Position numbers and translations under genes: made by a program. This document shows, piece after piece, positions 37,787 through 45,945 of a stretch of 64,000 nt of DNA (the stretch's first letter is position 1; every line of letters begins with the position of its first letter). The notes under the pieces were generated by a model that was not told the DNA's origin, ran no database searches, and saw nothing but the letters and a program-made list of their open reading frames with translations. This DNA comes from Halomonas sp. SpR1 (GTDB lineage: Bacteria; Pseudomonadota; Gammaproteobacteria; Pseudomonadales; Halomonadaceae). The DNA lies in NCBI RefSeq assembly GCF_031010175.1, contig NZ_JAUAMB010000020.1:21347-85346 (forward strand), written 5' to 3'.

Positions 37787-38077
37787 TCAGTAGACCCTAA
37801 AGGTTGCGGTATATCGGTAAGGCTCGGACCACTTTTGTCTACTCAGCCGATCCATGCAACTAGGGCCGCCTCCCACTCTATTGGAGCTGCTTTCGTAAGC
37901 GGGAACATAATATGAGCCTGCTTCCACCATATAGAGCTGGGAAGTGAACTCACAGCTTCCTGTGCCACCCACTCGCTTGTAAGTCGCTTCGAACTCATCG
38001 TCAATGACAATAAAGCTGTGCCTTAGAGCAATAGTCTCGGTACCCCCCCTGCTGGAATAGTGCTGGGTGCATCCCAC
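37787..38077 (-). pseudogene. Probable truncated gene for a cysteine-containing exported protein
   Basis: 96 residues from GTG 38077. The frame is open upstream to the TGA of the preceding paralog (38149-38147), but it contains no ATG, no signal peptide and no decent ribosome-binding site. Residues include GCTQHYSSRGG, GSCEFTSQLYMVEAG, GPSCMDRLSRQKW and the end YTATFRVY. The spaced cysteines and beta-like pattern suggest an exported domain that lost its N-terminus, perhaps a distant relative of the secreted protein at 35162-35647. It could also be a real small gene starting with GTG. Confidence 0.45.
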
Positions 38078-38146
38078 GATCCAGAAGTTTTTTGAAGAGG
38101 GTAAGGAGAGCGATTTACTATAGTAATCTCCTGCTATTGTCTCTGG

Positions 38147-38932
38147 TCAACTAACCGATGAGTTAGCAAAGCGTTTGCCAAGGTTGGCGAAGTCTTCACT
38201 CGATATCAGTATTTCAAAAATATCTTCAGGTGCCCCTTTGCCTTCGGCGCGGTGGGTCATAAAGTTGAAGTCCATCTCAATCAGGTGCTCAAGGCGTGGG
38301 GCATAGAAGTCGGGGTATTGCGCCTGCATGATAGGGGGCAGCTCGTTGTAATTACCCAGCACTTCTTTGAAGAATTCGGTCATCTTGCCGGTTTGTTCAT
38401 ACTCCAATTTACCTCGAGCAACAACCGCCTGTTTCCATGCAGTTTCTTGTGCACGTCCTTCTAGCCAAGCCGCACGTCGCTCATTGGCCGTAAACATGCC
38501 GCTATCGTCATAAATAACCAATGCTAGTTGATCTTGAGATAGGCCGCTAAAAGGGTTGCTGCCTCTGCCATTAACAAAGGAGGTGGCTTGTTTTGCTCGC
38601 TCCAGGAGCTCTGGGTTATCGGTGTTGGGCACTTCGGCGTCATATCGTGCTCGGTTGTTATGATAGCCTTGTCCGGTAATCTGGCTGAGTAGCGTATCGG
38701 CTTTTTGTCCTAGTGCTTTACGATCCATGCTGGCATCACGCTCTTCAGCACGTAGGGCGCTGTCGCTTAATTGCTGAGCCAATGTGGAAAGTTGGCTTGT
38801 TGGCTTCGATGAGCCAGAAGTAGGCGCTGTGTTTCCTCCCTGTTCGATGCCATTGGTTGATATGTCCTGAGTGCGGTTGCCAGACGTCGTTTGCGACGTC
38901 GCTGGGGTGGATGAACCAATACCGATTGCCAT
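38147..38932 (-). CDS. Unrecognised 261-aa protein, tandem paralog 1
   Basis: AAGGAGG precedes ATG 38932 (MAIGIGSSTP). Residues 1-45 are Ser/Thr/Gly/Gln-rich and probably disordered with no signal peptide; then QLSTLAQQLSDSALRAEERD (helix), GQGYHNNRARYDAEVPNT, the core NPFSGLSQDQLALVIYDDSG, and a helical, Tyr-rich C-terminal half (GNYNELPPIMQAQYPDFYAP, then LEHLIEMDFNFMTHR). No domain recognised. About 88% identical by hand count to the gene at 39353-40138. It has its own FliA-like promoter (39024-39050), so it is likely part of the late flagellar regulon (inference). Confidence 0.75.
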   Translation of the reverse strand: MAIGIGSSTPATSQTTSGNRTQDISTNGIEQGGNTAPTSGSSKPTSQLSTLAQQLSDSALRAEERDASMDRKALGQKADTLLSQITGQGYHNNRARYDAEVPNTDNPELLERAKQATSFVNGRGSNPFSGLSQDQLALVIYDDSGMFTANERRAAWLEGRAQETAWKQAVVARGKLEYEQTGKMTEFFKEVLGNYNELPPIMQAQYPDFYAPRLEHLIEMDFNFMTHRAEGKGAPEDIFEILISSEDFANLGKRFANSSVS

Positions 38933-39352
38933 TGCGATACCTCCTTGTGGCTTTGCTTAATAGCCATTACGTGTGTAGATGCACTATGTAGAAGCCCACT
39001 GTGCTTATTAATGATTATAGTTACTATCGGCAGCTTAACCCAAAAAGTTAAGAAGATTTTGTAGTTTTATGTAAATTTTCTTATTAAGTGTCTATGCATA
39101 AGATTTTTCCGTAGGGATAGTGGTGTAAGTCAATGAATTAAATTAAATTTATGCCTGATTTTGTTTTGCGTAGGCACTCAACCGGCGGGATAAGTCTAGG
39201 GCTGAAACCGATGCCCGAAAGCTAAGGTCTGTCATTGCAAGTGGCTTTTTGCGTTACTTACTCCACTCATAGCGCATCAAATCAATTTCGATAATGCGCT
39301 GCACTCGTTACTTTTTTATCGTTCTAGCCAATCAAACCCCAATTATCTCTTT
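38933..39352 (-). other. 420-nt spacer between the tandem paralogs
   Basis: It contains the FliA-like promoter of paralog 1 (39024-39050), an AT-rich stretch (about 39050-39170), and an unexplained segment (39180-39330) before the 3' end of paralog 2. Sequence just past each paralog stop is similar for about 20 nt and then diverges, marking the edge of the duplicated unit. No gene seen. Confidence 0.5.
39024..39050 (-). promoter_or_regulatory. FliA-like (sigma-28) promoter of paralog 1
   Basis: Minus strand TAACTTTT (39050-39043) and GCCGATAG (39031-39024) with 14 nt between TAACT and the -10 box, exactly the FliA spacing. The -10 matches 7 of 8 and the -35 region 6 of 8 consensus bases. About 90 nt upstream of the start codon. 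Confidence 0.68.
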
Positions 39353-40138
39353 TCAACTAACCGTTGAGTTAGCAAAGCGTTTGCCAAGGTTAGCGAAGTC
39401 TTCACTTGACATCAGTATGTCAAAAATATCTTCAGGGGCCCCTTTGCCTTCGGCGCGGTGGGTCATAAAGTTGAAGTCCATCTCGATCAGGTGCTCAAGG
39501 CGTGGGGCATAGAAGTCGGGGTATTGCGCCTGCATGATAGGGGGCAGCTCGTTGTAATTACCCAGCACTTCTTTGAAGAAGTTGGTCATCTTGCCGGTTT
39601 GTTCATACTCCAATTTACCTTGAGCTACGACGGCCTGTTTCCATGCTTGCCTCTGATCATAATCTTCTTGCCAGGCTGCGCGCTGCTCATTGGCCGTAAA
39701 CGTGCCGCTATCGTCATAAATAATCAGTACTAATTGATCTTGAGACAAGCCGCTAAAGGGATTACTACCTCTGCCATTAACATAGGAAGTAGCCTGTTTT
39801 GCTCGCTCCAAGAGTTCTGGGTCATCGGTGTTGGGCACTTCGGAGTCGTATCGTGCTCGGTTATTATGGTAGCCCTGGCCGGTAATCTGGCTGAGCAGTG
39901 CACTGGCTTTTTGGCCTAATGCTTTACGATCCAAACTGGCATCACGCTCTTCAGCACGTAGGGCGCTGTCGCTTAATTGCTGAGCCAACGTGGAAAGTTG
40001 GCTTGATGGCTTCGATGAGCCAGAAGTAGGCGCTGTATTGTCGCCTTGTGCAGTGCCTTTGGCTGATACGTCCTGAGTGCGGTTGCCAGACGTTGTTTGT
40101 GACGCCGATGGAGTAGGTGAACCAATACCGATTGTCAT
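39353..40138 (-). CDS. Unrecognised 261-aa protein, tandem paralog 2
   Basis: Same length and architecture as paralog 1: polar N-terminus (MTIGIGSPTPSASQTTSG), LAQQLSDSALRAEERDA helix, NPFSGLSQDQLVLIIYDDSG core, and near-identical C-terminal half. Differences concentrate in the N-terminal 33 residues and a short stretch after the DDSG core (QEDYDQRQA against LEGRAQETA). The block after EYEQTGKM is almost invariant. AGGAGG precedes ATG 40138. It has its own FliA-like promoter at 40220-40246 and is divergent from the gltR-like gene. Function unknown. Confidence 0.75.
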   Translation of the reverse strand: MTIGIGSPTPSASQTTSGNRTQDVSAKGTAQGDNTAPTSGSSKPSSQLSTLAQQLSDSALRAEERDASLDRKALGQKASALLSQITGQGYHNNRARYDSEVPNTDDPELLERAKQATSYVNGRGSNPFSGLSQDQLVLIIYDDSGTFTANEQRAAWQEDYDQRQAWKQAVVAQGKLEYEQTGKMTNFFKEVLGNYNELPPIMQAQYPDFYAPRLEHLIEMDFNFMTHRAEGKGAPEDIFDILMSSEDFANLGKRFANSTVS

Positions 40139-40219
40139 TGCGATACCTCCTTGTGACTTTGCTTAACAGCGATTACTACGTTTGTAGAAGTCCTAGGTAT
40201 TTCTTAATGATGATAGTTA

Positions 40220-40246
40220 ATATCGGCAGCTTGTTCCAAAATGTTA
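40220..40246 (-). promoter_or_regulatory. FliA-like (sigma-28) promoter of paralog 2
   Basis: Minus strand TAACATTT (40246-40239) and GCCGATAT (40227-40220), 14 nt between TAACA and the -10 box. 7 of 8 and 6 of 8 matches to the FliA -10 and -35 consensus. About 80 nt upstream of the start codon. Confidence 0.7.
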
Positions 40247-40408
40247 AGTAAATATTGTATGTTTATGTAAGCATTTTTATTAAGGCGCAGAAATAGCGTA
40301 GCCACGGGGAATTTCATCATTAGTCGAAGAGGGCTTGAGATGTACAGAACCCTCGACCATCATCAATGCCCAATAAAACGACAACAACGTAGGGCGACAA
40401 CCGCTGCG

Positions 40409-41134
40409 ATGACGACACCCCCTGCTACCTTGATTGTGGTCGATGATGATCCGGAAATTTGTGAACTGCTCGCGGACTACCTGGGGCGGCATGGCTACCG
40501 GGTATTTACCGCGGAGGGTGCTGAAGCGCTGCATGTTCTGCGCGCTGAACATGCCCCTGACTTGCTGATTGTCGATCTAATGCTGCCCGGTGACGACGGC
40601 TTTACCATCTGCCGCGACGTTAGAAAGCACAGCGATGTGCCGATTATTATGCTGACCGCCAGCGCCGATGAGACCGACCGTATTCTTGGCCTTGAGTTAG
40701 GCGCTGATGATTATCTAGGCAAGCCGTTTAACCCCCGTGAACTGCTGGCGCGTATTAAAGCGGTGCTGCGGCGTACCCGCAGTGCGCCGCCTGAACTGCC
40801 CGCCGGGCAGGCGCGTTGGGTCAGTTTTGGTAATTGGCAGCTCGACCGCATGACCCGCGAGCTGATTGACCTGCAGGGCGAGCGTGCCGCGCTTTCGGGG
40901 GCTGACTTTCAACTGCTACAGGTGTTTTTAGAACACCCGGCTAAGGTGCTCACCCGGGACGATCTCTACGTGCTTACCCGTGGGCGTGATGCGCCGCCGC
41001 TCGATCGCTCCATTGATGTTCACGTTTGTCGCCTGCGCCAACGGTTGGGTGAAGACGCCCAGCACTCGCAGCTGATTCGCACGGTGCGCGGGGCGGGCTA
41101 TGTATTAACCGCCCAGGTAGACGCGTTAACGTGA
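40409..41134 (+). CDS. gltR: OmpR-family response regulator (GltR-like)
   Basis: Transcriptional regulator, probably of glucose uptake. I use ATG 40409 (MTTPPATLIVVDDDPEI, 241 aa); the frame extends to 40340 but that part is not family-like. Receiver domain with acidic pocket VVDDDPE, phospho-Asp in LIVDLMLPGDDGF, Thr in IIMLTASAD and Lys in YLGKPFNP. A winged-helix DNA-binding domain follows (DRSIDVHVCRLRQRL, VRGAGYVL). Stop overlaps the kinase start by 4 nt. Its position before gtsABCD matches the GltR-GtrS pairing of Pseudomonas; the symbol rests on that context. Confidence 0.85.
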   Translation: MTTPPATLIVVDDDPEICELLADYLGRHGYRVFTAEGAEALHVLRAEHAPDLLIVDLMLPGDDGFTICRDVRKHSDVPIIMLTASADETDRILGLELGADDYLGKPFNPRELLARIKAVLRRTRSAPPELPAGQARWVSFGNWQLDRMTRELIDLQGERAALSGADFQLLQVFLEHPAKVLTRDDLYVLTRGRDAPPLDRSIDVHVCRLRQRLGEDAQHSQLIRTVRGAGYVLTAQVDALT

Positions 41135-42642
41135 GTCGGGAGTGGTGGGCAAATAAGTGGTGGGCGAATACCCGGCGCCGCTTATCCCGCTGGCTACCGG
41201 CTTCGCTGCGCGGACGCTTTGTGATCATTATGATCGCTGGGGTATTGGTCGCCCAAGGTGCCAGCTACGCGATCTGGACATCCCAGGTGCGCTCCAGCCA
41301 TTTGGCCCAGCTGGATGAGCTGTCCACCAATATGGCGTTTAGCATCGCCTCCACCATGAAGTTTTTCCGCTCTCTGCCCGTGGATTACCGTCATATCGTG
41401 CTGGATCAACTGCGCAATATGGGCGGCACGCGGTTTTTTGTTAGCGTCAACGAACGCAGACTCGCCATCGACGATATCGGCTCGGGGCCAGAAAAGCAGG
41501 TGGTGGTCAATAATGTGCGCTCGGTGCTTACCCAGCAGCTCAATATCGATGATGTGATTGTCGAGTTCTCCCGCCCCGAAAACCTGCGCGTACTCAATAA
41601 CGAAGTGCTGCTTTACGACTTGCCGCCGCGCTGGGGGCAGCACAGCCTGCTGATGGAACCGCTCTCGCCGCCGATATTAGTGGTTCAGTTAGAGCTTGCC
41701 CCGGATACCTGGCTTTACGTTGCTACGCTGCTGGGCGTCCCGGATATCTTCAGCGGCTATCGTTGGCTCTCTGAAGAGCGCTTGCTGGTCGGCCTGCTGG
41801 TGCTGCTAAGTGTGCTGGCGCTCTCGTTTTTGGGTATCTCCAGCGTCACCCGGCCATTGGCGCGGCTTTCACGAGCAGCGCATCAGTTGGGCGATGACTT
41901 GGATATGCCGCCGCTAAAAGAGAGCGGCCCCAAAGAGGTCGCCGCCACTGCAGCGGCGTTTAATCGAATGCAGCGGCGCATTCGCGAGCAGATAGAGGAG
42001 CGTGAGCGGCTGTTTTCGGCGATTTCCCATGACTTGAAAACGCCGTTAACCCGTATGCGCCTGCGCGCCGAGATGCTCGATGATGACTACCAGCGGGAGC
42101 GCTTTTGCGCTTCGCTGGATGAGTTGGATAGCTTGGTAAAGGGGGCCTTGGCTTCAGTAAAAGGCTTGGATCTGCACGAAGAGCCAGCCCCCGTCTCGCT
42201 GGCGTCACTGCTTGGAGAACTGGGGGAAGAACTTAGCCTGCAGGGTGGCCAAGTGACTATTGAGAAAAACAGCCCTCCAGTAGCACCACTGATCGCCAAG
42301 CCGATGGCACTCAAGCGCTGCCTAGCTAATTTGCTTGAGAACGCGGTGTTCTATGGCAAGCAGGCCGATGTAGCGCTAATTGACTGGGGTAGCGCGGTCA
42401 CACTGCATATTCGTGATCATGGCCCCGGCATTCCCGAAGAGCAGCTAGGGCGGGTGTTTTCGCCCTTTGTTCGTCTGGAGCCCTCACGCAGCCGTCATAC
42501 CGGCGGTAGCGGCCTGGGATTGGGCATTGCCCGGCATATTGCGCGTGCTCACGGCGGTGACATTACGCTCGCCAACCATGCCGATGGGGGGCTAGTGGTA
42601 ACGCTGATACTGCCTCGCCAGGAAACTATTACAGGTTTGTAA
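41131..42642 (+). CDS. gtrS: Sensor histidine kinase (GtrS-like)
   Basis: Inner-membrane kinase partner of the upstream regulator. 503 aa, GTG start overlapping the regulator stop. TM1 about residues 28-48, a periplasmic sensor domain to about 225, TM2 (LLVLLSVLALSFLGISSV), HAMP (TRPLARLSRAAHQLG), H-box with phospho-His ISHDLKTPLTRMRLRAEML, N-box LANLLENAVFYG, and G-boxes RDHGPGIPEEQ and GGSGLGLGIA. In Pseudomonas GtrS senses 2-ketogluconate/6-phosphogluconate; the ligand here is unproven. Downstream lies the sugar ABC operon. Confidence 0.87.
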   Translation: MSREWWANKWWANTRRRLSRWLPASLRGRFVIIMIAGVLVAQGASYAIWTSQVRSSHLAQLDELSTNMAFSIASTMKFFRSLPVDYRHIVLDQLRNMGGTRFFVSVNERRLAIDDIGSGPEKQVVVNNVRSVLTQQLNIDDVIVEFSRPENLRVLNNEVLLYDLPPRWGQHSLLMEPLSPPILVVQLELAPDTWLYVATLLGVPDIFSGYRWLSEERLLVGLLVLLSVLALSFLGISSVTRPLARLSRAAHQLGDDLDMPPLKESGPKEVAATAAAFNRMQRRIREQIEERERLFSAISHDLKTPLTRMRLRAEMLDDDYQRERFCASLDELDSLVKGALASVKGLDLHEEPAPVSLASLLGELGEELSLQGGQVTIEKNSPPVAPLIAKPMALKRCLANLLENAVFYGKQADVALIDWGSAVTLHIRDHGPGIPEEQLGRVFSPFVRLEPSRSRHTGGSGLGLGIARHIARAHGGDITLANHADGGLVVTLILPRQETITGL

Positions 42643-42753
42643 TAAAACCCCAACACTATGCAGTACTCGGTAACTCACGTTGACGCTCGCCTTGGCGTAA
42701 CCTCTTGGATGTCGCACGTCCGAGAGGACAATAACAATATAAGGAGTGACTCC

Positions 42754-44013
42754 ATGTCGACGCTAAAGAAGACGACCCTCGCGCTTGCTCTGGCAGGCGC
42801 CACGCTCGCCACTACCGCTCAAGCTAATGAAGTCGAAGTGCTGCACTGGTGGACGTCCGGCGGCGAAGCTCGCGCTGCCAATGTGCTCAAAGAGTTAATG
42901 GAAGCCGAAGGCTACGGCTGGCAGGACTTCGCCGTGGCTGGTGGCGGTGGTGAAACCGCCATGACGGTTCTTAAATCTCGCGCCATGTCGGGCAATCCTC
43001 CCTCTGCAGCGCAAATCAAAGGCCCCGAAATTCAAGAGTGGGGTGAGCTTGGCTTGCTCGGTGACTTGAATAGCGTTGCCGATGCCGAAGGTTGGGATGA
43101 ACTACTCCCTGAAGTCGTCGCCGATATCATGCGCCACGACGGCCAATACGTGGCGGTGCCTGTCAACGTGCACCGGGTAAACTGGCTGTGGGCCAACCCG
43201 CAAGTGCTGGAAGCGGCAGGGGTTGAGATGCCCACCACGCTGGACGAGCTTTTCGAGGCAGGCGAGGCCATCCGCGAAGCGGGTTTCGTGCCGCTGGCGC
43301 ACGGTGGCCAGGCATGGCAGGACGCGACGGTATTTGAAAGCGTGCTGTTAGGCGGACAGGGTAGCGAGTTTTATCAGCAGGCGCTGGTAGAGCTAGACCC
43401 TGAAGCGCTGGGCGGCGAACAAATGATCGATGCCCTTGAGGACTTCAAGCGTACCCGAGAGTTGATGGATGAAGGCATGCCCGGACGCGACTGGAATGTT
43501 GCTACGGCCATGGTGATTCAAGGCGTTGCCGGGTTCCAGCTCATGGGCGACTGGGCCAAAGGGGAATTCACTGCGGCTGGATTAACCGCCGGGGAAGACT
43601 ATCTGTGTGCGGCAGCCCCGGGCACTGAAGATGCGTTCACTTTCAATATCGATAGCCTGGCCATGTTCCGGGTCACCGACGACGAAGAGCGCGAGGCCCA
43701 GCAGGCGCTAGCTCGTTTAGTGCTTGAACCCACCTTCCAAGAAGCGTTTAACCTTGCTAAAGGCTCGATTCCTGCGCGCCCTGACCTGGACATGAGCGAA
43801 TTCGATAGCTGTGCCCAGCAGTCGTTGGCCGACTTTCAGCGCACCGCCGAAGAGGGTGGTTTAGTGCCGAGTATGGCTCACGGTATGGCCGTTCGCGCGG
43901 ATATTCAGGGCGCCATTTTTGATGTAGTGACTAACTACTTCAACGACGCCGATATGCCTGCTGAAGAAGCGGCGGAACGTATGGTGAGCGCCGCCGAAGC
44001 GGCCTCTTTCTAG
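42754..44013 (+). CDS. gtsA: Glucose/mannose ABC transporter substrate-binding protein
   Basis: Periplasmic sugar-binding protein of a CUT1-type ABC importer. ATG 42754 with AAGGAG 7 nt upstream; 419 aa including a signal peptide (STLKKTTLALALAGATLA, cleavage after AQA). The mature start EVEVLHWWTSGGEARAANVL, then VAGGGGETAMTVLKSRAMSG, AQIKGPEIQEWGELGLL and VPVNVHRVNWLWANP match Pseudomonas GtsA closely as I remember it. First gene of gtsABCD. A hairpin at 44038-44062 separates it from gtsB. Confidence 0.93.
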   Translation: MSTLKKTTLALALAGATLATTAQANEVEVLHWWTSGGEARAANVLKELMEAEGYGWQDFAVAGGGGETAMTVLKSRAMSGNPPSAAQIKGPEIQEWGELGLLGDLNSVADAEGWDELLPEVVADIMRHDGQYVAVPVNVHRVNWLWANPQVLEAAGVEMPTTLDELFEAGEAIREAGFVPLAHGGQAWQDATVFESVLLGGQGSEFYQQALVELDPEALGGEQMIDALEDFKRTRELMDEGMPGRDWNVATAMVIQGVAGFQLMGDWAKGEFTAAGLTAGEDYLCAAAPGTEDAFTFNIDSLAMFRVTDDEEREAQQALARLVLEPTFQEAFNLAKGSIPARPDLDMSEFDSCAQQSLADFQRTAEEGGLVPSMAHGMAVRADIQGAIFDVVTNYFNDADMPAEEAAERMVSAAEAASF

Positions 44014-44037
44014 GCTTTTCTAGCGTTAGCGTTCTTC

Positions 44038-44062
44038 AGGCGCCGCTGCAACGGCGGCGCCT
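44038..44062 (+). other. Stem-loop between gtsA and gtsB
   Basis: AGGCGCCGC (44038-44046) pairs with GCGGCGCCT (44054-44062), 9 bp with a 7-nt loop, no U-tract. Such hairpins after binding-protein genes usually protect the upstream mRNA and reduce downstream expression (malE-type); here that is inferred. Confidence 0.6.
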
Positions 44063-44109
44063 AATCTGCTTAGCAAGAACACTGTGCTGCTTGGCAAGGA
44101 CACTTCTGA

Positions 44110-45054
44110 ATGAGAGCTTCCCTCCCCATGAAAAATACCTCTGCGACGCCTTTAGCGCCTGGCGCTAAGCGGTCGACGCCTTCCGGCGGTTTGCAGGCGT
44201 GGTTACCTCGTTTGGTGTTAGCGCCATCCGTGGCGATATCACTGTTCTTTGTTTACGGCTTTATGCTGTGGACATTCGTGCTGTCGCTCACCAGCTCACG
44301 CATGCTGCCTAGCTACGACTTTGTCGGCTTTGGTCAATATGCACGCCTGATGGCCAATGAGCGCTGGTGGGTCGCCTCTACCAACCTGATGATTTTTGGC
44401 GTTTTGTTTGTAGCGGTCTGCCTAGTGATTGGCGCGCTGCTGGCCATATTGCTTGATCAGAAAATTCGCCAAGAGGGCGCGCTGCGCACCATCTACCTCT
44501 ACCCCATGGCGCTATCGTTTATCGTTACCGGCGTGGTGTGGAAGTGGTTGCTTAACCCGCAGTTAGGTATCCAGGCGATGGTGCAAGGCTGGGGTTTCGA
44601 GTCGTTTCGTTTTGATTGGATCGTTGACCCGGACATGGCCATTTACACCCTGGTGATTGCCGCCGTTTGGCAGGCGTCCGGCTTTGTGATGGCGCTGTTT
44701 TTAGCCGGGCTGCGGGGTATCGACGACAGCATTATCAAGGCAGCCCAGTTGGATGGCGCCAGCCTGCCGCGGATTTATCTGCGCGTGGTGATGCCGTGCC
44801 TGCGCCCGGTAGTGTTCAGCGCCGTGATGATTTTGGCGCATATCGCGATCAAGAGCTTTGACCTGGTCGTCGCGCTCACCGGCGGTGGGCCAGGCTACGC
44901 CACCGATTTACCCGCCACCTTTATGTATGCCCATGCCTTTACCCGGGCGCAAATTGGCTTGGGCTCGGCCAGCGCCATGCTGATGTTGGGCGGCGTGCTG
45001 GCGATTTTGATTCCTTATCTCTACTCCGAACTAAGGAGCCGCAAGCATGGCTAA
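44110..45054 (+). CDS. gtsB: Sugar ABC transporter permease
   Basis: First membrane subunit of the glucose ABC importer. 314 aa, six helices after a polar N-terminus of about 35 residues. The EAA-type loop is seen as AAQLDGASLPRIYLRVVMPCLRP, with the surrounding GLRGIDDSIIK. ATG 44110 has AAGGA about 10 nt upstream; ATG 44128 is an alternative. Overlaps gtsC by 8 nt. Confidence 0.92.
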   Translation: MRASLPMKNTSATPLAPGAKRSTPSGGLQAWLPRLVLAPSVAISLFFVYGFMLWTFVLSLTSSRMLPSYDFVGFGQYARLMANERWWVASTNLMIFGVLFVAVCLVIGALLAILLDQKIRQEGALRTIYLYPMALSFIVTGVVWKWLLNPQLGIQAMVQGWGFESFRFDWIVDPDMAIYTLVIAAVWQASGFVMALFLAGLRGIDDSIIKAAQLDGASLPRIYLRVVMPCLRPVVFSAVMILAHIAIKSFDLVVALTGGGPGYATDLPATFMYAHAFTRAQIGLGSASAMLMLGGVLAILIPYLYSELRSRKHG

Positions 45055-45925
45055 TGTGATTCGTCGGCAGACGCCCGCTGCGCGGCTGGGCCGTGTCCTG
45101 CTGTATAGCGTGCTGATACTCGCCGCGCTGTTCTATATCCTGCCGCTGGTGGTCATGCTGATGACCTCGGTGAAGCCGTTGAGCGAAATCAGCGCCGGTT
45201 CGCTGCTCTCATTGCCGCAAAACCCCACCCTGGCACCGTGGACAAAAGCCTGGGGAGAAGCTTGCACGGGGATGCGTTGCGATGGCGTTGGCGGCTACTT
45301 CTGGAACTCCTTTGCGATTGTGATTCCAGCGGTGCTGATTTCTACAACGATTGGTGCGCTGAACGGCTACGCGCTGACCAAATGGCGTTTTAAAGGCTCT
45401 GAGTTAGTCTTCGCGTTGATGCTATTTGGCTGCTTTATTCCCTTTCAGGTGGTGCTGTTGCCCATGGCGCAAACCCTCGGCTGGCTGGGTATCTCCAGCT
45501 CCCGCGCTGGGTTGATTCTGGTTCACGTGGTATTTGGGATCGCTTTTACTACGCTGTTTTTCCGTAATTTCTACGTGGGTATTCCCAACGAGCTGGTGTC
45601 GGCGGCGAAGTTGGATGGTGCGGGCTTTTTCCGCATTTTTTGGCGCATTCTGCTGCCGGTTTCCGCGCCCATCATCGTGGTGTCGGTGATCTGGCAGTTC
45701 ACCCAAATCTGGAACGACTTCCTGTTTGGCGTGGCGTTTTCAGCCCACAACACCCAGCCCGTTACCGTGGCGCTAAACAACCTAGTGAATACCTCCACCG
45801 GCGTGCGTGAGTACAACGTCGACATGGCGGCGGCGATGATTGCTGCGCTGCCTACCTTGGTGGTGTACGTGCTAGCGGGAAAATACTTCGTACGTGGGCT
45901 AACTGCGGGCTCGGTTAAAGGCTAA
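45047..45925 (+). CDS. gtsC: Sugar ABC transporter permease
   Basis: Second membrane subunit. 292 aa with six helices, beginning with [22 protein letters not shown]. The EAA loop is [24 protein letters not shown], preceded by [13 protein letters not shown], and [10 protein letters not shown] follows as in carbohydrate permeases of the CUT1 group. Translationally coupled to gtsB. Twenty nt separate it from the ATPase gene. Confidence 0.93.
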   Translation: MANVIRRQTPAARLGRVLLYSVLILAALFYILPLVVMLMTSVKPLSEISAGSLLSLPQNPTLAPWTKAWGEACTGMRCDGVGGYFWNSFAIVIPAVLISTTIGALNGYALTKWRFKGSELVFALMLFGCFIPFQVVLLPMAQTLGWLGISSSRAGLILVHVVFGIAFTTLFFRNFYVGIPNELVSAAKLDGAGFFRIFWRILLPVSAPIIVVSVIWQFTQIWNDFLFGVAFSAHNTQPVTVALNNLVNTSTGVREYNVDMAAAMIAALPTLVVYVLAGKYFVRGLTAGSVKG

Positions 45926-45945
45926 TAACAAATAGGATTTTCATT

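Larger units (their letters stand above)
38147..40246 (-). repeat. Tandem gene duplication including promoter
   Basis: Two copies of promoter, leader and 261-aa gene offset by 1206 bp. Similarity continues upstream through the ribosome-binding site to the GCCGATA box and about 20 nt past the stop codon. Confidence 0.85.
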
